Shown here: positions 1 to 6,786 of the stretch, piece by piece | Layout: the number at the start of each line of letters is the position of its first letter | Numbering within the stretch: position 1 is the first letter of the stretch | Origin: Helicobacteraceae bacterium | GTDB lineage: Bacteria > Campylobacterota > Campylobacteria > Campylobacterales > Sulfurimonadaceae | Reading direction: 5' to 3' | NCBI GenBank assembly: GCA_030596305.1 | Contig: JAUVKK010000034.1 | Location: forward strand, 1 to 7,926 | DNA length: 7,926 nt | The notes under the pieces: generated by a model | Database searches by the model: none | Seen by the model: only the letters and a program-made list of their open reading frames with translations | What the model was told of the DNA's origin: nothing | Program-made: the position numbers and the translations under genes

Positions 1-1291
1 AACGTACAACGTCCATAGAGGTAAATCCACCACCAACACAGACAACTGTCTTACCGGTAAGGTCAACATAGTCAGTCGTAAGAAGGTTCTCTTCTTGTAC
101 CTCTTTTGGTATTGCGATATCGTACTTCTCATAAAGGTTGACACGATCAAGGAAGTCAATAGCACCCCAATAACCCTGAACCTCTGGTCGCTCGTTGTTA
201 CAACGAACTTTTTTAGAGAGACGTGTACCTGCTGCGATCATCGTTGCATCATAATCTTTTTCAAATTGACGCATCATATCTGCTGAGACAGGTGTGTTGA
301 CAATAAAGTTCACACCAAGATCGCGGACACACTCGATATCTTGGTTGTATTTATCGATCGGCATACGATACTCAGGCACACCAACAGCAACTTCACCGCC
401 TAAAACAGGAAGTGACTCATAGACATCACAATGGATACCTTCTAATGCAAGATAGTAAGCGGTTGTCAGACCGGCTGGGCCGGAACCGACGATCGCTACT
501 TTTTTACCTGTGTCCGGTTTTTTCTCTGCTGGATGGAAAAAACCAAAACCGTGATCTGTCTCATAGTCAGCGCCCAAACGTTTAAGTGCCATGATCGATA
601 CCGATACATCTAAGTTCGCACGACGACACTCATCTTCACATGGGTGAGGACATACACGGCCACAGGTATGTGCAAGTGGCATTGTTTGACGCGTCGCTAC
701 TAATGAATCATCGAAACGAAGGTCACGAACACCCTCGATGTAACCAGGAATATCAACATGCGCAGGACAGGCATCCGTACACGGTGCTGTAACCTTTGCA
801 ATGTAGTTGACTGACTCATCATAGTGCTTTGAAGGTTTCTGCTCTTCAATACAGCGAACAAAGTCAGCTTCAAAGTGCTCCATCAAGTCAAGAAGTGGTG
901 TTGGTACGGTCTTGCCGATCTCACATTTAGACGTTGTCTGCATGGTACGGGAGACCTCTTTGAGGTGATCCATATCTTGCATACTGCCTTCGCCACGTGC
1001 GATCTTGTCCATCAGGTCATACAAGATTCGTCCGCCCCATCGACCAGGTGCACAACGGCCGCAAGCTTCAGAATAGACCTGATACTGCGCCGCGTACTCT
1101 GTCGCTAGACGTACAACATCTACCTCTGAGTCGAACAAGGCAACCCCATCCCAACCGATAAAGGCTTTGGATGAAGAGTGCTCATTGTACTGCTCAGGCA
1201 GGTTGTATGCTGATTCTTCCCAAGCGTCGTCAGCCTTGTCAACATTGTTGATAGACTCCCCACGCCAGGTTGAAAAAAAGACTTTACTCAT
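1..1291 (-). CDS. NuoF replacement: N3-domain remnant fused to GltD-type FAD/NAD(P) oxidoreductase, 3' end outside window
   Basis: The first 430 residues are present and the frame is still open at base 1. ATG at 1289-1291 is preceded by TAAGG, which overlaps the stop of the upstream gene; the gap is 10 bases. Residues 48-145 resemble the C-terminal iron-sulfur domain of NuoF, with C77, C80 and C123 in place, but the third cysteine of the CxxCxxC motif is G83. Residues 168-240 resemble the GltD/DPD-type iron-sulfur domain, with C171, C175, C210, C214, C218 and C222 and the phrase CGRVCPHPCEDECRR. GSGPAG at 269-274 is the FAD dinucleotide fold, PEYRMP at 306-311 is typical of GltD relatives, and GGGFTSMD at 420-427 begins the NAD(P)-binding fold where the window ends. 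The NuoF FMN/NADH fold and SLBB domain are absent from the visible part. Position in the operon implies an electron-input subunit of complex I; this role is inferred. The true substrate (NADH, NADPH or another donor) cannot be read from the sequence. Confidence 0.9.
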   Translation of the reverse strand, partial: MSKVFFSTWRGESINNVDKADDAWEESAYNLPEQYNEHSSSKAFIGWDGVALFDSEVDVVRLATEYAAQYQVYSEACGRCAPGRWGGRILYDLMDKIARGEGSMQDMDHLKEVSRTMQTTSKCEIGKTVPTPLLDLMEHFEADFVRCIEEQKPSKHYDESVNYIAKVTAPCTDACPAHVDIPGYIEGVRDLRFDDSLVATRQTMPLAHTCGRVCPHPCEDECRRANLDVSVSIMALKRLGADYETDHGFGFFHPAEKKPDTGKKVAIVGSGPAGLTTAYYLALEGIHCDVYESLPVLGGEVAVGVPEYRMPIDKYNQDIECVRDLGVNFIVNTPVSADMMRQFEKDYDATMIAAGTRLSKKVRCNNERPEVQGYWGAIDFLDRVNLYEKYDIAIPKEVQEENLLTTDYVDLTGKTVVCVGGGFTSMDVVR

Positions 1292-1301
1292 TGGCTATGC
1301 C

Positions 1302-1523
1302 TTACTTTTTAACAACAATTGTCCAGTCAGCTTCATTGAATTTCAATGAGTTAGCTAACTCAAGCCCACACTCTTTTACAAGGTCAGCACTACGTTGGAT
1401 AGGTGTAAAATCGCCAATCTCAAATAAGAAAATAGCAACTTCTCCGGCAGGATGTTTGTCCAGGATCTCTTTCATTCTTGGTTCAAACTCATCATGAAGA
1501 TGGCGTAGATCATAACGTTTCAT
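1302..1523 (-). CDS. nuoE: Small NuoE-like subunit of Campylobacterota complex I
   Basis: This 73-residue protein sits in the nuoE position, between nuoD and the NuoF replacement. It resembles the roughly 75-residue NuoE-like proteins of Campylobacter and Helicobacter, with a MKRYDLRHL start, an IFLFEIGDF core and a C-terminal SLKFNEADWTIVVKK. Canonical NuoE is about 160-220 residues, has a thioredoxin-like fold and holds a [2Fe-2S] cluster on four cysteines. This protein has one cysteine (in KECGLE), so it cannot hold that cluster by itself. The start is well placed: the TAG stop of nuoD runs into an AGGAG ribosome site five bases before the ATG. It probably docks the unusual input subunit to NuoG or NuoF; that role is inferred from position. 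The symbol is positional, not a claim of homology to classical NuoE. Confidence 0.85.
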   Translation of the reverse strand: MKRYDLRHLHDEFEPRMKEILDKHPAGEVAIFLFEIGDFTPIQRSADLVKECGLELANSLKFNEADWTIVVKK

Positions 1524-1531
1524 CAGCTCTC

Positions 1532-2770
1532 CTATCTATCAACTTCACCGAATACGATGTTAGTCGTACCGATGATTGAAACAACATCCGGGATATAGTG
1601 ACCCGGAAGTAGGTCTGTCAAAATACCTGTGTGCCAGAAAGACGGTGCACGAAGTTTTAGACGGTAAGGGTATGGACCACCTTGTGAGTTGATGTAGAAA
1701 CCAAGCTCACCTTTTGGTGACTCTGTTACTACATAGACTTCACCAACCGGTGGACGCATACCTTGAGTAACAAGTACAAAGTGCTGCATTAATGAGTAGT
1801 TCTGTGTCATCAACTCAAGTTTTGGTGCCGAGATGTATTGCGGTGCATGTGCCATCAACTCAGTCTCGTTGTTCTTCACAGTCTCAGCATACATGTCGAT
1901 TGTCTGATAAAGGATCTTCGCAGACTCTCTCATCTCTTGCATGTAGACCTTGTAACGTGCGTAGTTATCACACTTGTCAGAGTATGGTACTTCAAACTCG
2001 ACTTCGTCATAAAGCTCGTATGGCTCCTCTTTACGGATGTCCCACTTAACGTTAGACGCACGTAGCATTGGTCCTGTACAGCCCCATGAAAGTGCCATCT
2101 CTTCAGGAATAACACCGACATCTTCCATTCTCATCAACCAGATACGGTTGGTGTCAAGAAGATCTTCATAATCTTTGATGTTCTCAGGTAATTTGTTAAG
2201 GAATACTCTAAGGTCATGTAAGAAGTTATCTGGAATATCCAGAGGCACACCACCGATACGGATCGCAGCGTGCGTCAGACGTGCACCACAATAGTCTTCG
2301 ATGATATCCATCAGGTACTCACGCTCACGGAAAGCGTAAAGGAAAACTGTCATCGCACCGATATCGAGTGCTGTTGTCGCCAACCAGAAAAGGTGAGACA
2401 TAAGACGGTTGATCTCAAGAAGCATCATACGGATGACTTTTGCACGACGTGGTACTTGTACATCGATGAGTTTCTCAACAGCCAGGGCAAAACCGTAGTT
2501 GTTTGAACTTGACGCGATGTAGTCCATACGGTCGGTTGTCGGCATAAACTCATTGTAGATCATGTTCTCAGCCATTTTTTCCATACCACGGTGTAAGTAA
2601 CCGACATCTGGATGTGCTTTAGTGATCTGCTCTTGCTGCATGTGTAGAATAAGACGTAACTGACCGTGCGCCGAAGGGTGCTGCGGTCCGAAGTTAACGA
2701 TCATCTCATTATCTTCTCTATCAAAGGTAATATTCTCAAAAAACGGACGTAATCTATTTGGTTGTTGCAT
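1532..2770 (-). CDS. nuoD: NADH-quinone oxidoreductase subunit D (49 kDa type)
   Basis: This is the complex I subunit that, with NuoB, forms the quinone-reduction site in the peripheral arm at the membrane surface. It shares ancestry with the large subunit of NiFe hydrogenases. The 412-residue length is normal for the family. Visible signatures are [11 protein letters not shown] at residues 26-36, the HRGMEK phrase at 60-65 that carries the quinone-site histidine region, [17 protein letters not shown] at 78-94, and the conserved C-terminal end [14 protein letters not shown]. The hydrogenase nickel-binding cysteines are absent, as expected for NuoD. It begins 8 bases after the nuoC stop, with an AGGGG ribosome site starting at that stop, and ends 8 bases before the NuoE-like gene. 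It is not fused to NuoC, unlike the E. coli arrangement. Confidence 0.98.
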   Translation of the reverse strand: MQQPNRLRPFFENITFDREDNEMIVNFGPQHPSAHGQLRLILHMQQEQITKAHPDVGYLHRGMEKMAENMIYNEFMPTTDRMDYIASSSNNYGFALAVEKLIDVQVPRRAKVIRMMLLEINRLMSHLFWLATTALDIGAMTVFLYAFREREYLMDIIEDYCGARLTHAAIRIGGVPLDIPDNFLHDLRVFLNKLPENIKDYEDLLDTNRIWLMRMEDVGVIPEEMALSWGCTGPMLRASNVKWDIRKEEPYELYDEVEFEVPYSDKCDNYARYKVYMQEMRESAKILYQTIDMYAETVKNNETELMAHAPQYISAPKLELMTQNYSLMQHFVLVTQGMRPPVGEVYVVTESPKGELGFYINSQGGPYPYRLKLRAPSFWHTGILTDLLPGHYIPDVVSIIGTTNIVFGEVDR

Positions 2771-2778
2771 ATTCGCCC

Positions 2779-3588
2779 CTATCTCTTTCTGTCTTCGATG
2801 ATATGGCCATCAGCTTCATCGAATTTTTCTACTAAGAAGACCCCGCCCTCTTCTTGGAGGGTCTCTACTGTCGGTTCTGCATCAGCGGCTTTAGGTTCAG
2901 CACCCATCGGTACTTCGAATCCTAGGCGGCTGAAACGTTCTGTGTCAAGACGGTCGACTTCAGCACTATCACGGATCTCAGGCCCGATAATGGCACGTGC
3001 CTCTTTACCGTAGATACGGTCGACTTCATACCACGCAGCAAACTCATCACCCTGAAGAGGATATGTTTTACGAAGTGGATGGCCTTCCCAATCATCTGGC
3101 ATCAAGATACGTTTCATGTATGGATGGTTGTTGACGATCGTTCCGAACATGTCGTACATCTCACGTTCAGACCAGTCAGCAGAGCGGAAAAGTGGACTAA
3201 CACTCTCGATTGCCTGCTTCTCATCAATAAAACATTTAATACGTAGACGCTTACGCTTACTCATAGAGAGCATCTGATAGAAGATCTCAAATTGACCCTG
3301 TTTCGCAATCCAGTCAATAGCAGACATCTCAGAAAGCTGCGTATAACCAAGCTCATCACGAAGCAGCTCTAGTACTGCATAGTTGTCTTCTGGCTTGATG
3401 TATACAACCATCTGCTCTACTTGAATGTAAGCATCACTGACATCAAATTTTGCTTTGATCGCTGCCAAGTCTGCTGCGAATACTGCATCGTCTTCTACTT
3501 TAGAAGTCGGTACCTGCGGTGCAATCCAGTAACGGTCTGTGTAGTACGACTTTTTCTGTACGTCGTCTTTTGGCTTATACGCTCTCAT
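2779..3588 (-). CDS. nuoC: NADH-quinone oxidoreductase subunit C (30 kDa type)
   Basis: This 269-residue subunit of the peripheral arm of complex I braces NuoB and NuoD and carries no cofactor. Residues 35-178 form the family domain. Its signature is [11 protein letters not shown] at 140-150, followed by [26 protein letters not shown] at 153-178, quoted here only as the region that fixes the assignment. After it come about 90 residues, acidic and low in complexity towards the end ([17 protein letters not shown] near 231-247). This makes the protein longer than the usual 160-220 residues but like the NuoC of Campylobacter and Helicobacter. The ATG directly abuts the nuoB TAG, giving TAGATG, with AAAAGG nine bases before the start. 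The stop is 8 bases before nuoD. Confidence 0.97.
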   Translation of the reverse strand: MRAYKPKDDVQKKSYYTDRYWIAPQVPTSKVEDDAVFAADLAAIKAKFDVSDAYIQVEQMVVYIKPEDNYAVLELLRDELGYTQLSEMSAIDWIAKQGQFEIFYQMLSMSKRKRLRIKCFIDEKQAIESVSPLFRSADWSEREMYDMFGTIVNNHPYMKRILMPDDWEGHPLRKTYPLQGDEFAAWYEVDRIYGKEARAIIGPEIRDSAEVDRLDTERFSRLGFEVPMGAEPKAADAEPTVETLQEEGGVFLVEKFDEADGHIIEDRKR

Positions 3589-4098
3589 CTATAACAACCT
3601 TTTAGGGCGCTGTGCTTTACCTGCTTTTTCAGCACGGATCTTCTTTTGAAGCATCATCACAGCATATTGAAGTGTCTCAGGACGTGGTGCACAACCTGGA
3701 AGATAGAGATCGACAGGGATAATACGGTCAACACCTTGTACTGTTGCGTATGTGTTGAACATACCACCTGTATTTGCACATGATCCCATTGAGATAACCC
3801 AGCGAGGTTCAGCCATCTGGTCATAAAGACGTTTGATGAACTCAGCGTGTTTCTTCGTCAATGTACCGGCAACGATCATCAGGTCTGACTGACGCGGAGA
3901 AGCACGGAAGATCGTACCAAAACGGTCAAAGTCAAAACGTGATGCACCAGATGCCATCATCTCGATACCACAACAAGCAAGACCATAAGTCATTGCCCAA
4001 AGTGAGTTAGAACGACCCCAGTTAACGACCTTATCGATCGAGGTCAATGCGATTGGAAGACCGCCATCTTGTGAATAATTTACTTGATGTTGTGCCAT
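3589..4098 (-). CDS. nuoB: NADH-quinone oxidoreductase subunit B (N2 cluster subunit)
   Basis: This 169-residue subunit binds the terminal [4Fe-4S] cluster N2, which hands electrons to quinone at the interface with NuoD. All four expected ligands are visible: the adjacent pair C42-C43 in [12 protein letters not shown]107 in MGSCANTGG and C136 in [25 protein letters not shown] at 66-81 is the other family hallmark. The gene overlaps the 3' end of nuoA by 19 bases, suggesting translational coupling. The chosen ATG has a strong AGGAG seven bases upstream, inside nuoA, and starting here gives the normal N-terminal length. Confidence 0.98.
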   Translation of the reverse strand: MAQHQVNYSQDGGLPIALTSIDKVVNWGRSNSLWAMTYGLACCGIEMMASGASRFDFDRFGTIFRASPRQSDLMIVAGTLTKKHAEFIKRLYDQMAEPRWVISMGSCANTGGMFNTYATVQGVDRIIPVDLYLPGCAPRPETLQYAVMMLQKKIRAEKAGKAQRPKRLL

Positions 4099-4469
4099 TC
4101 AAGGGCTCCTTTTTTCCATGCGTAGATAAAACCGATTGTCAGCAGCAAGATGAACATTAACATCTCAACGAAACCGAACCAACCCAGTAGTTTGAAGTCA
4201 ATTGCCCATGGGAACATAAATACGACCTCAACATCAAACAGGAGAAACAGTAGTGCGAACAGATAAAACTGTGTCGAAATACGGTTTGGCTGTTTTGTGA
4301 CTTCCGGACCACACTCATAGATCGAAAGTTTTAGCTTTTCAGTGTCTTTACGTGCTAATGCGCGGCTTGCCCAGCGCGCAGCCAATGTGGTTGCATAAAA
4401 TGCACCGAATGTTAATACGAAGAGTATAAACACCCCAAAATAGGGACTTGTAGTGCTTACATGTTCCAT
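4080..4469 (-). CDS. nuoA: NADH-quinone oxidoreductase subunit A
   Basis: This 129-residue inner-membrane subunit of complex I lies near the entrance of the quinone chamber. Three hydrophobic segments are visible at about residues 10-32, 67-90 and 97-117, matching the three-helix family fold. The loop after the first helix carries the family motif YECGPE at 51-56, and the second helix has the conserved acidic pair region LFDVEVVF at 77-84. It is the first gene of the nuo operon: nothing on the same strand lies within 379 bases upstream. AAGG stands about eight bases before the ATG, and the 3' end overlaps nuoB by 19 bases. Confidence 0.97.
   Translation of the reverse strand: MEHVSTTSPYFGVFILFVLTFGAFYATTLAARWASRALARKDTEKLKLSIYECGPEVTKQPNRISTQFYLFALLFLLFDVEVVFMFPWAIDFKLLGWFGFVEMLMFILLLTIGFIYAWKKGALEWHNIK
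4106..4110 (-). promoter_or_regulatory. Ribosome binding site of nuoB inside nuoA
   Basis: The minus strand reads AGGAG here, seven bases before the nuoB ATG and within the last codons of nuoA. It fixes the nuoB start, and hence the 19-base overlap of the two genes. Confidence 0.8.
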
Positions 4470-4600
4470 ATGGATAACCTTTTTTGTTGTTTATAAACAG
4501 CTAAAAACACCTATTTCCAGGGGTTTCTAGAGCTATGTTTTCTATAGAAAAAACAGTTATGCTCAATATATCCTAAACTGCTTTAAAGCTACTTTTTTAC
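4470..4600 (-). promoter_or_regulatory. Probable promoter and leader region of the nuo operon
   Basis: This AT-rich stretch separates nuoA from the structured elements upstream. Several -10-like hexamers lie on the minus strand: TATAGA at 4541-4546, just after a run of six T and inside the 14-bp perfect palindrome TTTTCTATAGAAAA (4538-4551); TATATT at 4565-4570; and TATAAA at 4490-4495, which would leave a leader of only about 14 bases. A T-rich tract before the -10 box, in place of a -35 box, is usual in Campylobacterota, so TATAGA is my preferred choice, giving a start near 4534 and a leader of about 65 bases. A second 10-bp palindrome, GCTTTAAAGC, lies at 4580-4589. That a promoter lies in this stretch is likely; which hexamer is used is uncertain. 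Confidence 0.45.
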
Positions 4601-4630
4601 TAATTTCAAATCGAGGGTGCGTGCTACCAA

Positions 4631-4681
4631 GTGTTACAAGCTAAAATACTACAAAGAAGGGTGTGTTTTTATTTGTAACAC
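4631..4681. repeat. Perfect 9-bp inverted repeat with a 33-base spacer
   Basis: GTGTTACAA at 4631-4639 is answered by its exact reverse complement TTGTAACAC at 4673-4681. The AT-rich spacer contains a further TACAA. The repeat sits upstream of the likely nuo promoter. The arms could be two operator half-sites in opposite orientation, or the stem of a weak hairpin with a large loop. I recognise no specific regulator. No T-run follows the repeat on either strand, so a terminator is unlikely. Confidence 0.5.
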
Positions 4682-4742
4682 TAATGATGGTGAATCAATT
4701 ATGAAAAGATGGCGAAGCTCATCTAAAAAAGCACTTGAATAT

Positions 4743-4852
4743 TTAAAAGTTCAGATTTGGTGCAGATTGTGCTGGATGTGAACCCGAAGACGTACATCGG
4801 TACGTTGAGAGGTGAACTCCAGTGCAAGATGCGCCGAAGCTGAAACTTTTAA
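4743..4852 (+). ncRNA. 110-base symmetrical hairpin, candidate structured RNA or RNA-shaped repeat
   Basis: The two 55-base arms are centred exactly between 4797 and 4798. Reading the + strand, I count 43 pairs: 4743-4751 with 4844-4852, 4752-4754 with 4840-4842, 4756-4764 with 4830-4838, 4767-4776 with 4818-4827, 4778-4779 with 4816-4817, 4782-4784 with 4811-4813, then 4789-4795 with 4800-4806 closing the loop ATCG. Single bulges are T4777 and A4843. Five pairs are G-U wobbles, and two internal sites are tandem G-A/A-G oppositions (4765-4766 with 4828-4829; 4780-4781 with 4814-4815). These would be A-C and C-T clashes in a minus-strand RNA, so the + strand is favoured. The ends are TTAAAAGTT and AACTTTTAA. 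The right end overlaps the stop codon of the AAA ATPase gene, so the hairpin could also terminate that gene. No known RNA family is recognised. An interspersed repeat or miniature transposon is the main alternative. Confidence 0.6.
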
Positions 4853-6582
4853 GAGAGGAAGCCCATTGATTTTTCAGAATCAAAGTTCCCTTTTTTCTCT
4901 TTCTCTACCTCCTGCTTAAACACCTCCATCGTAAAGAGAGGCTTCTCCTGCGTAGCCACAGCATAAGCACAGTTTTTAATAATAAGGTTGATCTGTCCGC
5001 CGCTCAGGTCGAACTTCGTCAACTCTTCAACATCAAAGCCCTCTTCGTAAGGTGCATTCTCCGGAAGCATCTTTGCCCACAGCTTTTTACGTTGGACTTT
5101 GTTAGGTCGTTTAAACTCTATTTTATAGTTAAAGCGGCGCGAAAATGCCACATCAATATTTTCAAGTAAGTTGGTAGTTGCAATCAGTATGCCTTCAAAC
5201 TGCTCGATCTGTTCCAAAAAGATGTTCTGCATCTGGTTATGCATCTGCTCTGCACCACCGCCTGGACCGCTGGAACGTGAACCTAAAAACTGGTCTGCTT
5301 CGTTGAGAAGCAGGATCGGTTCTGTTTTAGTTTTCGAGCTCAGATCTCTGAAGGTGTCAAAGATCTTACGGACATTTTTCTCACTCTCTCCTACATACAT
5401 CGAAAGGATCTTCGAGCAGTCAAAAGCAAGTACTTGACGTTTGAGAGATTTGGCCAAAGAGTAAGAGGTCATTGTCTTACCTGTGCCCGGAGGACCGTAG
5501 AATATAATGCGTGCATCCAGTGCACCTTTTTTCTTTTTGATACCCCACTCAACCAAACGGGCCACAACCTCTTTATCCATCTGACGCATCAGGTTCTGCA
5601 AGGTCTCGTGTGTCTTGGGGTTTAAGACAACATCATTAAGATCCTGTTCCGGCTCTATCAGCTCAAAGATATCCTGATCTTTTATGGCCATATCCATCTT
5701 GAGTTTATGTACTTTTTTCTTCTTTTGCGGATGCATAATTGACTGCACTACCTCATCTGCAAGAAAAAATGCCCGTGAGATCCCGCCAAAAGGGTTTAAC
5801 ATCTCTTCATAGTCGATCACTTCGCCGCTGAGAAGGTTCGATCCATCCTCCAAAAGCGAACGGTTTTTAATACGTTCATACTCATCCAAGGAGATAAGGT
5901 CTATCAGGGAGTTCATCTCACGCAGCGAAGCGTCACCTGCGTTGTACTCCTCTTTAAGGAGTGCCAAAACGATAACCTGCTCTTTGTGGTCAAGCTTTTT
6001 CTGTTTAAAAAACTTCTCTAACACAACATCTTTAGTGGTCACTTCTACACGCTCTTCGATCCGTTTTTCCAACATGTCAAGTTTTGTACGGATACCATTG
6101 ATCCCTAAAGAGTGTTCATGCACATTTTGACGGATACTGCTGATCTTCTGGTAAAGCTCTATTCGAAAGAACTGATCTTGCAGGTATTCCAAATGGTCTT
6201 CGTAAGGTTTGATCTCAGGAAGTTCGATCTCATGCGCACCCTCTTCGATAAGACGCAAAAATGAAGTCGTCAAGGCTACTGCTGTATTTAAAAGCTCCAG
6301 TTCCGTTACATCACTGATCTTCAGCGGTGTAAAACTGTGTTGTGTCACCCACCCCAGTTCAAGAAGTTTCTTGATCAATCCAAGATGTTGGATATAGGTA
6401 TAGTTTTTCTCTCCGTAGAGTGACTGCAGGATATCAACTACCATCATATCTTCATTGCCGGCTATATACTTTTGAGCCAGAAGCTGCAGGACTTTTGCTT
6501 CATCCTCCGAACACTTTAGCTGACCATAGACCTCTGTCTTGGTCACATCTTTTTCTTCTAAAAAATTGATTAAATATTTCAA
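4849..6582 (-). CDS. AAA family ATPase with N-terminal helical region
   Basis: This 577-residue soluble protein has one C-terminal AAA module. Walker A is GPPGTGKT at 363-370. Walker B is ILLLNEADQ at 423-431, with Asn427 where Asp is usual but with the catalytic Glu428 kept. Sensor 1 is ATTN at 468-471, arginine-finger candidates are R482 and R483 in AFSRRF, and SGGQI near 528-531 stands in the sensor 2 region. The first 350 residues are mostly charged helix, with a probable coiled coil around 135-195 and a lysine-rich patch KKKKVHKLK at 287-295. A glycine-rich loop (GPGGGAEQ, 439-446) follows Walker B. This is the CDC48/FtsH-type AAA class (COG0464-like), which remodels or unfolds protein partners. 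No protease or membrane segment is present, and the substrate is unknown. The gene stands alone, with its own promoter at 6613-6618. Confidence 0.9.
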   Translation of the reverse strand: MKYLINFLEEKDVTKTEVYGQLKCSEDEAKVLQLLAQKYIAGNEDMMVVDILQSLYGEKNYTYIQHLGLIKKLLELGWVTQHSFTPLKISDVTELELLNTAVALTTSFLRLIEEGAHEIELPEIKPYEDHLEYLQDQFFRIELYQKISSIRQNVHEHSLGINGIRTKLDMLEKRIEERVEVTTKDVVLEKFFKQKKLDHKEQVIVLALLKEEYNAGDASLREMNSLIDLISLDEYERIKNRSLLEDGSNLLSGEVIDYEEMLNPFGGISRAFFLADEVVQSIMHPQKKKKVHKLKMDMAIKDQDIFELIEPEQDLNDVVLNPKTHETLQNLMRQMDKEVVARLVEWGIKKKKGALDARIIFYGPPGTGKTMTSYSLAKSLKRQVLAFDCSKILSMYVGESEKNVRKIFDTFRDLSSKTKTEPILLLNEADQFLGSRSSGPGGGAEQMHNQMQNIFLEQIEQFEGILIATTNLLENIDVAFSRRFNYKIEFKRPNKVQRKKLWAKMLPENAPYEEGFDVEELTKFDLSGGQINLIIKNCAYAVATQEKPLFTMEVFKQEVEKEKKGNFDSEKSMGFLS

Positions 6583-6587
6583 AAATA

Positions 6588-6592
6588 CCTCT
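6588..6592 (-). promoter_or_regulatory. Ribosome binding site supporting the TTG start of the AAA ATPase gene
   Basis: The minus strand reads AGAGG here, five bases before the TTG at 6580-6582. No in-frame ATG is as well placed, so this site decides the unusual TTG start. Confidence 0.65.
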
Positions 6593-6604
6593 ATATTATG
6601 TTTT

Positions 6605-6641
6605 CTGTTTAAATTATAGCAACTTCTTTGTTTTCTATATG
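6605..6641 (-). promoter_or_regulatory. Promoter of the AAA ATPase gene
   Basis: A perfect TATAAT -10 box lies on the minus strand at 6613-6618, in the context GCTATAATTT. Transcription should begin near 6606, giving a leader of about 24 bases that holds the AGAGG site. The -35 position (about 6636-6641) reads CATATA, with no match to TTGACA, as is common for the housekeeping sigma factor of Campylobacterota. Confidence 0.6.
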
Positions 6642-6761
6642 ATCATCGTTTTAAGTTGAGGGCACTAAAGTTTTTAGAGATCGCCTTAAACAAGAGTCTT
6701 ATGATTTTTCTATCTGAAAGTGTAAATAGTTACCGTAGCTTCTTTATTGTTTTAAACCTCA

Positions 6762-6783
6762 GAAAGCCAAGCAGTTGGCTTTC
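6762..6783 (-). terminator. Hairpin after the acyl-CoA synthetase gene, probable terminator
   Basis: GAAAGCCAA, the loop GCAG (CTGC on the minus strand) and TTGGCTTTC form a perfect 9-bp stem with a 4-base loop. It starts three bases after the stop codon at 6787. The T-run is short (TTTC inside the stem, then GTTT six bases later), so termination may be weak. The stem is symmetrical and could also work on the other strand. Confidence 0.5.
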
Positions 6784-6786
6784 AGG

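Noticed and set aside
875..1108. + strand frame opposite the NuoF replacement
   Set aside because: It is a shadow of a strongly supported minus-strand gene, with no recognisable motif.
4511..4530. Possible attenuator hairpin in the nuo leader (AAACCCC and GGTGTTT arms, then five T on the minus strand)
   Set aside because: The stem is seven pairs with an internal mismatch and an 8-base loop, too weak to call a terminator from sequence alone.
4701..4781. Possible 26-residue + strand reading frame starting MKRWRSSSKKALEYLK
   Set aside because: No clear ribosome site precedes it, it runs into the structured hairpin, and its last codons are dictated by the hairpin arm. It is most likely chance, or a relic of something too short to identify.
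4754..4843. Open frame through the hairpin reading LVQIVLDVNPKTYIGTL and ending MRRS
   Set aside because: It has no start codon of its own and the codons are explained by the pairing of the two arms. I treat it as a by-product of the RNA-like structure.
4743..4852. The hairpin as an integron attC site
   Set aside because: It has the right size and small bulges, but attC ends read RYYYAAC outside-left and GTTRRRY outside-right. Here the ends are in the opposite order (GTT left, AAC right), and no integrase or cassette is near.
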